In this document: positions 33,149 through 43,381 of the stretch, in pieces
Layout of the letters: each line of letters starts with the position of its first letter
Position numbering within the stretch: position 1 is the first letter of the stretch
Assembly (NCBI GenBank): GCA_033439255.1
Contig: CM065886.1
Span: 992,001 to 1,056,000 of the forward strand
Direction: 5' to 3'
DNA from: Hericium rajendrae
Taxonomy: Eukaryota; Basidiomycota; Agaricomycetes; Russulales; Hericiaceae
DNA length: 64,000 nucleotides
Program-made: the position numbers and the translations under genes
Notes under the pieces: model-generated
Told to the model about the DNA's origin: nothing
What the model saw: only the letters and a program-made list of their open reading frames with translations
Databases searched by the model: none

Positions 33149-35114
33149 ATGCCGTACTGTCCATTCAGGTCGTGCAACCAGCAGCGGTACTTCGAGACAG
33201 ACGAGGCGCTCTTCCAGCATGCGAAGACGTCGAAGAGGACACATCCTTGTTGCGTCTCGTGCGAGCGGTTGTTCGTCGATAACGAAGCATACATGCAGGT
33301 GCGCTCTGACGATTTTCCCCTGATACACGTTCATAATGGGAGTCTTAATGTATGATCCCAGCACAAAGAATCTAGGCATACCTTCCATTGCAAGAAGTGT
33401 AACCTGAAGTATCGCTCAGAAGAGGCCTTGGAACAGCACTTCGGGTCTTCAAAGGCCCATCCAAGCTGTGCACTGTGCAAGATGGGGGTATACGGCCGGG
33501 AGGCATTGAATGTCGTGAGTTTGTCCAGTCATTATGCCTTTATGCGAAGCTCACCACTCCATAGCACATGGCCGCGGAACATCCGATGGTGCATTGTGAA
33601 ACATGCAGCGTCGACATGTTCAAGAATGAACTCGAAATGCATTACAGAACCTCCTTCAATCATCCCAATTGTATGCAATGCCGTCTAGGTTTCAAGAACC
33701 TCGAATTGTACAACGAAGTGCGTTTTGACGTCTGTCCTATCCTTTTGTGAAGCTGATGAACTCCGATGCGAGCAGCACAATCTTGCGTTGCATCCGGAGA
33801 TAAGGTGCCAGATATGCGACCGGAGTTTTCTGTCTGTGGAGGATTTGGATCGACATAACAGGGAGCCGGAGATGCACCCTAGATGCAAGTTTTGTGGAGG
33901 CGTGTTTAGACATACAGGGGCCCTCGTTGAGGTGAGTGCTGATATGATCTGCAGTGCGCAGTCACTGAGATTTGTGACATCTTAGCACGTTGCTGCTGAG
34001 CATTTCTTGGAGGAGATGCAGGCGTTCTCGTCGTCAGCTTTGCCGGCTGTCTTGCCACTGGTGAGGGTATTCCTTTCCTAGAGTCAACAGCTTGCTGAGG
34101 CGTAACGTAGGAATCGATTGCTGCTACCATCCGTCAGAAGCCTGTATCGATTCCTAGCGTCCCACAGATATCTTCTGAATCTTCGAGACTTCCTCCATTC
34201 TCGGCCATCTCATCTAGACCTCCCTCATACTTTGGCCTTCCTCTGGCATATCAGTATCCCGCGACCGGTCAACACATAGAAAGCCCTACGGAAACGTCTC
34301 TCAGCGCTCTATCTACCCCACCTTCGTCGACAGGCTGCACCGCAACGATATTGCCTACATCGGACAGCGATGCAGAAAATGTCTCTGAAGTGAGCAATCG
34401 TGACGACGAGTCGCGAACATCTCCCGGTTTCTCCTTCTCTTTCCATCCAACATTCCTCGACACTTGGCATAGTCAACTCGCAGACGCTGCTGGCCCGCCT
34501 CAGGAGGTGCCGAGCACAGAAAAGGTGGCTTCAGCCCCTCCGACACCAGTCACACCTTCGCTGCTCACCGAGGCATTACTCAAGGGAATTGAAAGTCCGA
34601 GACCTGCAAGGCTCACGTTGCCTCCTGACCTACTAAAGCCAAGTCCATTGGAGCCGTCTACGTCTCGAGCGAAGGTGCCTCTGGCCGAAACGCCGTCCGG
34701 CGATTTATCAGACTTTCGCCTTCTAAGAGGATGCCAAACCCCGCCGCGCGAAGGCGCCACCACTCTCTTGTCTCTCGAGTCGTCGCCCCAGACGCCAAAG
34801 ACTGCGCTGACAACTGTCACGGTGGTGGATGCAGAGACTGTCTCAGAGACCCCGACTACAGTGCCCTCGCAGTTGTCGTTCCACTGCAGGATCTGCCAGG
34901 AGAATCCGTGCAAGGATATCACGGCGACTGCCTGTGGGCACCTTTTCTGCCAAGCGTGAGTAAAAGGTTCTTGTCTATCGCGCTGGTACATGCCAATGGA
35001 TTCTTGAAACATAGCTGCATCATCGAAGAGGTGCGGAGCAACGCCCGTTGTCCCATATGCAACGCCGCAATCCTCTTGTTTGCCCTGTTGAAACTCGATG
35101 CTATTGTACACTAG
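33149..35114 (+). CDS. C2H2-like multi-finger protein with C-terminal RING (tandem copy 2)
   Basis: Same design as copy 1, with clear exon modules: 33149-33298 (50 residues), 33362-33514 (51), 33565-33717 (51), 33776-33931 (52), a short exon from about 33986, then a long exon from 34110 and a last one from about 35014. Every module starts with His (HKESRH, HMAAEH, HNLALH, HVAAEH) and holds two Cys pairs (CKKC/CALC, CETC/CMQC, CQIC/CKFC). A 250-residue Ser/Pro/Thr-rich region follows. The RING reads FHCRICQENPCKDITATACGH, then FCQAC and CPICNAAI; stop TAG at 35112-35114. Likely an E3 ligase, by RING identity only. About 70% of the RING positions match copy 1. Confidence 0.82.
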
Positions 35115-36102
35115 CCTGGCCAGCATGCTCAACGTTCGTATCTCTGCTTCATCCTGCCGAGAATTGAGTGAAGGACCTAACCCTAGAACAGGTGTCTTCA
35201 AAGTCTCTACTGTCTGACGAGTTGCCGATCAGTACTTTACATCAATCATCTGTCGATGTTCAGTCAGTCATTGCACAGGAGATGGGCACAGGTACATAAT
35301 TCGGATGCGCGCATTCTTGGTTCATCAAGGAGTAATTTTTGTGGTACTTGTGTTGTACTTGTGGCAAGATTATTCGACATCTTGGCCGTCGATTGCGACA
35401 GTCTCCTCCGAGTCAACTATACCCTTCTGGTTGCATCCATTCGATGAGGTCTGCCATCGTCGACTCACGTTGGACCCACGATCCCTTCTACTTATCTAGC
35501 CATCGTTCAGAAGACGTTTTTATGATCTCGGATAACATGTTTTCATTTCTTCGAATTACTATAGTATGGCTAGTATAAAGAGCGCTTGTTACAACTTGAT
35601 TGATGTCAGCTCTAAGGAATCTATAGCACATTGCGAAGAATTTGGTATGTGATGTCACTCGCATTCGATGGGCATCCCGATAAGCATACGAGGACGTTCC
35701 AGGGGCGTTTGCGCGAGAATAGGACAGCAGCCCTCTGATCAAGCAACGTCTGACGTTCATTGCGCCGGGGCCAAGCCGTGCACAGTACAAGTGCACTAGG
35801 CGTTTTATATTCGCTCAGCCCGTTACCCGAATTTCTCAGGAAAAAGCTGTCGATCTGATCAGAAAGCAAGCTTGCAGAGCAGCAAGTCTGCCATTTTTGC
35901 GAGGAATCAGAAGGCGTCCGTGCGCGGTGGTAAATCGCCATTTTGGCTGCGAAGTGTCGCGCGCCGCGAGGCCAGGTTCACATCCAGCGGACTTTGAAGG
36001 CAGTCCATTATATACCTCTTCCGAGATTCAACTCGCCCTTCCCGCTTTCCCTTCCCCCCACATCCCCTGTGCTGCCCCTCTTCTTGTTGATCGCGCTCGA
36101 AA
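35115..36102. other. Intergenic with TATA box
   Basis: No gene recognised in about 990 bases. TATATA at 36009-36014 lies 90 bases before the next start codon and should be its core promoter. Confidence 0.45.
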
Positions 36103-37464
36103 ATGTCTGACGAAGAAGGTGGACCCAAGAAAGGCGGCTATCGCCTCGAATATGCGGCCAACAACAGGGCGAAGTGCAAAGGTGGGCTCTGCGCGCTGCT
36201 ATCGCTGGTTGTCGTGTTGAACACGCGTTTTCTGCGCTGATAGGCCCGAAGCCGTGTGCTGGTGAGCGCTTTCGTTTGTTCTGGCTGTGTGGTGGGCGTG
36301 AGACTCATGTTGTTGGTTGATAGGGACGACGTTGACCAAGGGGTCGTTGAAAGTCGGCTCGGTTGTCGACTTTCGGGGCCACACATCCTTGTACGTACCC
36401 CTGGATACGTCCCTCGCCGTCGCAGCTCTGACTTGGAACTGCTTGCGCTTTATCCCTCCCCTATTGCAATGTCTCGTTCTTGTTGATCTGCTGCACCCTA
36501 TCTGCGACCGTCGCGATGCAGTGCGTGGCGTCACTGGGGCTGCACGACACCGAAGATCTTCGACAACATGAAGAAGCAGTTCGACGACGCGTCTGAGCTG
36601 GATGGCTTCGAGGACCTCAATGAGGAGGACCAGGAGCGCGTGCGGCAAGCCTGGACGGAGGGACACGTCGCTGACGAGGACATCCCTGAGACCGCGCGCA
36701 AGGCTGAGGGCGAGGTTAGTGGTGAGGAAGAGGAGGAGGAGAAGCCAAAGAAGAAGCGTGCGCCTCCGAAGAAAAAAGTGGAAACGAATGGGGGCGGTGA
36801 GGAGAAGCCCAAACGTGCGCGGGCGAAAAAGGCGGCGGCGCCGGTACGGTTGCCCCTGTTGTACGCAATTGATTGTGAACTAACTGAGGCTTTGATATAT
36901 TTTTTTTTTTCACAGAAAGAGGAGGAGGAAGGCGCTGAGGAAGAAGAGGAGGAGAAGCCGAAGAAGAAAGCTCCTGCTCGCAAACCTCGCGCAAAGGTTG
37001 GTGCTTTCCACCTAGTTCATTCTCTACGTATATTGAACCTTGCACCAACAGAAGGCTGAAGTAGAAGAAGAAGGCGAAGAAGAAGAAGAAAAGCCTAAGA
37101 AAAAGCGTGCTCCCGCCAAAAAGGCCGCAGAGAAAGAAAAGGCTCCTGCTAAGAAGCGTGCCCCGGCGAAGAAAAAGAAGGTCCGTCTGGTCTACTTCAT
37201 CCTAGTCTCACTACTGCATGCTGACTTATCCTCATATAGGTTGTCGAGGAAGAGGAATCTGGCGAAGACTTCGGGGCCGAAATCGACGAGGTCGCCGAGT
37301 TCGAGGTCGAGGAAGAAGAGGAAGAGGAGGTCCCCAAAAAGCGCAAGCGTCCCGCCACCTCCAAGTCGTCGGGCTCTCAAGCCAAAAAGGCGAAGCCCTC
37401 AAGCTCGCGCGCCAAGAAGGCCAAAGAGGTCGTCGTCGAGGAAGAAGATGACGACGACGAGTAA
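36103..37464 (+). CDS. PARP-type zinc-finger protein with Lys/Glu-rich tail
   Basis: A nuclear DNA-binding protein by family. Starts MSDEEGGPKKGGYRLEYA at ATG 36103. The zf-PARP domain is assembled from four exons: RAKCK, GPKPC, TLTKGSLKVGSVVDFRGHTS and FAWRHWGCTTPK, giving the Cys-Cys-His-Cys zinc set; the HTSFAWRHWGC join fixes the splice at 36388. Then comes a conserved stretch ELDGFEDLNEEDQERVRQAW and ADEDIPETARK. The remaining half is alternating acidic runs and PKKKRAP-type basic repeats over four more exons, ending VVVEEEDDDDE. No PARP catalytic domain. Fungal proteins of this small type are known; their role is not established. Tail likely disordered and chromatin-binding. Confidence 0.87.
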
Positions 37465-38102
37465 ACAACTCGTGTACTACCCCCATCCAGCCTCTGCATG
37501 CTGCTCTTCTAGTCCGATCCTGTTTTATTTCTGAGCTATCGTTACACCTTGCACTTTGCTTTCGTCGTGTATGTACTGTAGTGACCTCTATGCCGCATGA
37601 TAGACATTGATATCGTATATTCTTGTTCCATAGTCGTTTAAAGTATTTGCTCCGTTGTTCTATGTTACGTGTGCCTTTTATACGTTGTTCTGGATTAGCT
37701 AAGTTATAGACCAGTGGCCGTATGTCTCAAGATGCGATTATTCTTTCGCTTATGGAATGCTTGCTTTTGATTGTCGACTCATGGTCCCGAGGCTGACTGG
37801 ACATAGTCGCTCCTGTCAGAGTCTTGCCTAGCCATTGCACTTGCCGATCCCAAGCAACGATCGAAGATTGAGTTCTGTCTGTCCTGATTCTAAAACAATC
37901 GTCCCAAGGCCTCACAGGCCTCCTGTACGCATCACAAGACATCGAACTGTAAGAACTCGAAACCCAACTTATATTGTATAGATACATATTGCAAGCACTA
38001 AACTACAGCGATCCACGCCAGACAGATACCCGTAGCCCTACCAAATACATATCATAACCCTCGTCTAACCAGAGAAAAAGAGTCTGCAGAAACCACATCA
38101 GA
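37465..38102. other. Intergenic between convergent genes
   Basis: 3' ends of the PARP-type gene (plus) and the secreted protein (minus). Nothing else seen. Confidence 0.45.
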
Positions 38103-39181
38103 TCAGTATGAGTATCCCGAGTCGGCAGAAGCGGGCGCGGGCGTCGCGGTGAGCGGCTGCGGCGTGAGCTGGATGATGGCTGCGCTGCTGAGGCCGATGT
38201 TTACCGCGCCGGCGCCGGTGGCGGACGAGGTCACAGTCGTAGTTGGTGCGCTAGCGGAATTGGTCGCACTCGCTGAGTCGGGGGCAGAAGCAGTGGCAAT
38301 AGCGGAGTTGGTTGCGCTCGCAGAGTCGGAGGCAGAAGCAGTGGCGCTGGCGCTGGCGTCGGTGGTGATAAGCGTGGCGGAAGCGAGGATGCTAGACGCG
38401 TCGGAGGGGAAGATGAAGTCGGTCGTGACGAACGTCGCGGTGCCAGTGAGCGGGACGGTGATGAAGTTCGTGATGGTCACGGTGCTGCCGTCGTCAGTGC
38501 TGTTATTTCCGGTGCCGCTGGTGTTTCCGTTGTCATTGCCGTCGTCGCCGTCCGCACAGTCGTCATCGTCGCCGTCGTCCTGGGCGTCGCCGGTCGATGT
38601 CGAGTTCGAGCCAGTCGACGTCGAGTTCGAGCCGGTCGATGTCGAGTTCGATCCGCTGGCGATGCCCGTGCCATTTACGACGGGGAACGGCGCGGTCGTG
38701 TTGGACGTAACGGCGACGCCGCCCTGCACGCCGGTGGAGGCGATGATGGATTCCGCATTGCGCTGGCTCGTGCATGCCACGAACTACTCATCTTTGTCAG
38801 GACCGTGCCACGGGAACACACAAAGGAACACGCACCACGCCGTCGCTGCGGATATTCGGCAGCGCGAAGCACGAGCCTGCCGCACAGCGCTGGGTCTGCC
38901 ACTTCTCGGTGTTGCAGGTCGCGAATTGGCCTTTGATGCAGGCTTCTTCGCCAGCTGGGTCAAACACGCGACGTGAATACCAAGTCAACAAGATAACGAG
39001 AATACGACATACTATTGCACGCGTCCGACGTGGTCAGGTTCTGGAACTCCGCGTTGAGTTGCTGCGCGAGTTGCCCGTTGCTGATGAGCGTGCTGTTGTC
39101 GACGGAGACGGGTGCCGCGAGCGCCAGAGGCGAGACGGCAAAGAGAGCGACGAGCACAAAGGTGAACTTGGTGAAAGCCAT
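38103..39181 (-). CDS. Secreted Ser/Thr-rich protein with CBM19-like domain
   Basis: Start MAFTKFTFVLVALFAVSPLALA at 39181 (a clear signal peptide, cleavage likely after ALA or AAP). Exon 1 ends near 39016. Exon 2 (38948-38836) carries a small Cys-rich domain: ACIKGQFATC, then RCAAGSCFALP, the pattern of carbohydrate-binding module 19 (chitin-binding) in basidiomycetes. Exon 3 begins FVACTSQRNAESIIASTG and turns into long Ser/Thr/Asn/Ala repeats (three SNSTSTG units near 38600, SASATNSA units near 38300) with an acidic DDGDDDDCADGDDG stretch, ending SGYSY. Heavily O-glycosylated wall or extracellular protein expected. No GPI signal is obvious. Stop at 38103-38105. Confidence 0.82.
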
Positions 39182-39676
39182 GATTAAGGATTGGTGTTAG
39201 ATTGAATTTGTACGAATGTAGTTTGCAATGAAGGTCGATGTAGGGACTGCGAATGGTGCGTCAGAGGTCGTTCTAGTGGCGTTGGAGCACCGGGCTCGGA
39301 CTGCTGCAAGGGCTCGTGAGGGCGTCTACGGAGGGGGGAGGGAAACACAAGAGAAAGCGAGTGGCCCTTACAGACGCTCCACAGGCCTTCTTATACGAGG
39401 CACACAATGGGCCCAGGCGGACATTGTGTATCCTTCCGCGCCCTAAAGGGAGAACAAACGCCTCGGTTGCTGGCAAAGTACAAAAGCAAGGAGAACAAAA
39501 GCTAGGGCGGCCACGCTTTCAAGATCAATAAGGCAGGCACACGCGCATCGCCGGCGTGCCGGTTCCGGCAAGTGCCGTAGTATCCGTGGGAAACCTGGCC
39601 TAGAGGCGTATCGACAAACTCTCCTGGGCCGCCGTAACCACTCCAACCGTCCTCAAGACCGTCGACAGTATCCAAC
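39182..39676. other. Divergent promoter region
   Basis: Shared upstream region of the secreted-protein gene (minus) and eS26 (plus). No gene seen. Confidence 0.45.
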
Positions 39677-40349
39677 ATGGTGAGTACGCCCCCCTTCAGG
39701 CCCTACAGACTCTTTTCCGTCGTTCCTTGGCCCGCCTGTGCTGCATATTGCTCGAATTTGCGTTGGATGCGGCTTCTGCGGGATGGATGACGCTTTTCGC
39801 GGGCGGATGACGACCTGGTGGGCCGATGGCTGATACACTCGTCCTCGCTTGCAGACCAAGAAAAGAAGAAATGGCGGCCGCAACAAGGCAGGCCGTGGCC
39901 ATGTCGGCTTCGTGCGTTGCTCGAACTGCTCGCGCGCCGTTGCGAAGGACAAGGCCATCAAGCGCTTCACCGTGAGGAACATGGTGGAGAGCGCAGCCGT
40001 TCGGGATATCAGCGAGGCTTCCGTCTACCCTGGTGCGGTTTTCCCCTCCGCATGCCTTGTGCGGGTTGCTTATACTGTGGTTGTGTGTGCAGAATACGTT
40101 ATCCCGAAACTCTACATCAAAATCGCGTACTGCGTGTCCTGCGCCATTCACTCACACGGTGCGTGCATGCTCGTTCGTTGGGAACGTCATTTACTGACTT
40201 CATCGGTGGATACAGTCGTGCGTGTGCGTTCGCGCGAGGGCCGTCGTAACCGTGCCCCTCCTCCCCGCGTGCGGTGGAAGGACGGCAAGAAGGTCAACCC
40301 GGCCGTCGTCGCTGCTGAGGAGGCGAAGGCCGCGGCAGCCAGGGCATAA
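39677..40349 (+). CDS. rps26: 40S ribosomal protein eS26
   Basis: Small-subunit ribosomal protein at the mRNA exit. Exon 1 contributes only the start codon (ATG 39677-39679, directly followed by donor GTGAGT). Exon 2 is 39855-40032 ([18 protein letters not shown], with CSNC), exon 3 40093-40158 ([20 protein letters not shown]) and exon 4 40216-40349 ([11 protein letters not shown], ending AAARA). Both halves of the zinc site (CSNC and CVSC) are present and the length of about 120 residues is normal. Frame is unbroken across all joins. Confidence 0.96.
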
Positions 40350-41377
40350 GCATATCCGTTCTCGTACATGTTGTTGTTCTATTACTTGCCATGCATCCGC
40401 TTTCCCTTCACGCTATCATCGAATATGCGACACGTGTGACATTAAAAATGAGTGCTGTCAGAGATCCTCGTGAGGGTGCATAGAACATCGTTCGCCTCGC
40501 GTTGTGTTGTCACCGGACTGGCACGCAGGCTGGCGATCTAGACCACCAGGCTTCTCAGTGCGTGTGCTGTCTGCAGTGAGAATGCCCATCCATCTTGAGC
40601 ATTGATGAAAAGCATGCTGGGCACCAGACTGAAATGAGAACATTCTTTGCCAAGGCATGGCACGGGTCGTCATCCAGACCAAATATGACTGGCCACCATC
40701 CTCCACTATCTCCACCATCGCATCGAGACTATCTAACTCACACGAAAGCACCACATACAATCCAGAACGAGCAACCAGACGCATAAAATTAGAGCTGTAT
40801 CTTACACCACTATCTAGAAGACCATAATCGCACCCTCCGAGCACAGAAGAGCACGGAGGGCTGCATAAAGCTGCTAGCGAAAGCGAAGATCCTTCGTCTG
40901 CGCCAAGCGATAATGGCCCCTCCCTCGTCGAGACCGAGGCAGGAGTGATAAGGTGTTGGCGACGAAGAGAGAAGAAAAAAAAAGGCGCGTGGCGAGTAGG
41001 GTGAAGGAAGTTGCCGGGGCGGAGTGTGAATGAGTGGGGTAAGCAGGATTTGGTGATGGAAGTGACGTCAGGAGATGAGTGAGGTGTGACGGGGTGTGAC
41101 ACCAATATTTGGGTGAGTGGGTGTCGATGTCCTCTGAACTCCCTCCATCACCATCCACGGTAACAACGTCGTAGACGACTGTAAGACCAAAGTCAAGTAT
41201 ATCTGAATTTGCTCAGCGAGTTTGGGCGCCGAATAGCCGAGGAATAAACGACAACTTGTCATCAAAGCATCCGCGGGGCGTGTCACACCGCCTCGAGCTG
41301 CGGACCGGCGGCATCTCTCTCACATCCAGACTTATATAGCGTGTCTCCCTCTTCCTCCCGACCATCATCATTCATTC
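40350..41377. other. Intergenic with TATA box
   Basis: A 215-codon minus-strand frame (40458-41105) has an A-run coding for FFFFF and no coding character; not called. TATATA at 41333-41338 lies 45 bases before the next ATG. Confidence 0.45.
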
Positions 41378-43137
41378 ATGAAGCTCAACAGCCCTCTCCC
41401 TCAACCCTTGCCGAAAGAGTGCAAGAAGGCTGCAAACATATGTGAGTACACCCTTGTGCGCGGAGAGGTGCACAGCGGAAGGGATTGGAAGTACTGAGAC
41501 ATCCACAGTTCAGTCGTTCGTGGACGGCGCGAACAATGGGCTCGATGGCGTGAGTGATGCTCGACAATTTATTGGGAATGGTGCTGACTGAGTCATGCGC
41601 AGGTCATCCCGCGGAGCGTGCTCGAGAATGCGCGCGGCTTCGCCATCTTCACCATCTTCAAGGCCGGCTTCCTCTTCTCTGCGCGAGCAGGCAGCGGCGT
41701 GGTCATAGCGCGATTGCATGATGGATGTACGTCCCCCTCCTTACTTTTTGTTAACGTATCGTGCGCTGACTGATTGTAGCGTGGTCCTGCCCGAGCGCCA
41801 TCGGCATCGCGGGCCTCGGATTCGGCGGCCAGGCAGGTGCAGAAATGACCGATTTTCTCATCGTGCTTAATTCGCAGGCGGTAAGCGCTGCAATGTCTTG
41901 GTATTCGTAAGCGCGCACTGCTAATAACCTCGGGCCTCGACGCGTGTAGGCTGTCGTATGTGGTAATTGCCCTTTGTACAGGAAAGCAGGCTGATCGTAG
42001 CGATGTGCAGAGATCATTCATGGCCGCAGGTTCGTTGACGCTCGGTGGGAACATGAGCCTGGCCGTGGGTCCATTGGGCCGGAACGGCGAGGCCTCAGGC
42101 GCCGTGAACACAAGCGGGAAGATGGCCGCGATGTTCAGCTACTCGAAGACCCGCGGGCTCTTCGGCGGCCTCTCGCTCGAAGGCTCCGCCATCGTCGAGC
42201 GGCAGGACGCGAACGCGCTCGCCTACCGCTCCGACATCTCCGTGCGCCAGCTGCTCTCCGGCTCCGTCGACCCGCCCGAGTGGGCGCAGTACCTCATCCG
42301 CACGATCGAGCGCTGCACGGGCCGCCCCGGCGCGCACGTCAACTGGGTCGAGGACGCCAACCCGTTCGCGGACGAGAACGCCGCGCGCGCGCGCTCGCGC
42401 AGCGCGTCAGGCAGCCCGGCGGGCTACGCGTTCGACGGGATCGCGAGCGCGGGCTCGGAGCCGCCCAAGTCGATCCGCAAGAGCAAGAGCAAGAACGCGG
42501 CGGCCGCGTTCCCGCCGCCGTCATGGGGCACGCGCCAGACCTCCGGGAGCTACTTTGCGAGCGATCCGGACCTGTGGGACGCGAACGCGGACGCGGGCGC
42601 GCGGAACAGCGGGTTCGGCACGCACTTCGACTCGGACTTTGTGCCGGACGTGCGCGCGACGCAGCATCCGGATCTAGGGGCCAGCCAGCGTGCGTCGTAC
42701 GACCACGGTTCGCGCCCGCGGATGAACGGGGGCGGCAGCAGCAGCGCGAAAACGCGGTCGAAGTCGTACGGTGGGCGGGAGGATCGGTACGCGAACGGGA
42801 ACCCGTTCGCACCGACGATCGAGGACGACGATGTGCTGGGCTTGTCGACGCAGAATACGCTCAAGTTTGCGGTGAGGCAGGAGCTGAAGCGGCCGTTGGC
42901 GCGGTCGGAGGTTGCGCGGGCGATTGCCTTGTTCGATTTCCGGGCCGTACAGGTACGGTCCCGTACCTCTTTGCTCTCGGGCAATTATTCACTATATTGC
43001 AGCCCGGGGATCTGCCCTTCTCAAAGGGAGACGTGATCACGATCACGGAAAAAACGGACACGAAGGATACATGGTGGAAGGGCAAAGCGAACGGGAAGGA
43101 AGGCTCGTTTCCGGCGAATTTCGTAGAGGTTGTCTGA
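41378..43137 (+). CDS. Ysc84/SH3YL1-family actin-patch protein with C-terminal SH3
   Basis: Lipid- and actin-binding endocytic protein by family (yeast Ysc84/Lsb3). Starts MKLNSPLPQPLPKECKKAA at ATG 41378; introns are near 41440, 41550, 41729, 41881 and 41954. The SYLF/Ysc84 domain is seen as VIPRSVLENARGFAIF, FKAGFLFSARAGSGVVIARL, IGIAGLGFGGQAGAEMTDF, AGSLTLGGNMSLAVGPLGRN, and ending LIRTIERCTG. A disordered Ser/Arg/Asp-rich linker of about 200 residues follows. The SH3 is split by an intron: ARAIALFDFRAVQ, then PGDLPFSKGDVI, WWKGKANGKEGSFPANFVEVV. All expected SH3 landmarks (ALFDF, WW, FPANFV) are present. Confidence 0.95.
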
Positions 43138-43381
43138 TCGCGCAATGAACCTGGGATTTTGTCTATGCTTTATCTAGGCTATATATGACCAGCATGTATC
43201 TCTCACATGTATTTTCTGTATCTTTGCCCTAATATTGTACGATTTTCCTCATTACTCTGCGGGTGGTAACTGCGGCGGCACGTGACCTAGAAAGTGGTGT
43301 GATGTTTTGGAGTGGTACGAGAGCTGAGCTTTTCGGCGCGCTCGTCCTCTTCCTGACCTCATTGCCATCTGCTATAACACC
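43138..43381. other. Short spacer / SREBP promoter
   Basis: 240 bases between the Ysc84 stop and the SREBP start. CTATAACACC lies directly before the ATG. Nothing else seen. Confidence 0.4.

Noticed and set aside
38149-38976. 275-codon plus-strand frame over the secreted-protein gene
   Set aside because: Shadow of Ser/Ala repeats; the minus strand has the signal peptide, Cys-rich domain and clean introns.
40458-41105. 215-codon minus-strand frame
   Set aside because: No motif, a homopolymer-derived Phe run and non-coding composition; it overlaps the probable promoter of the Ysc84 gene.
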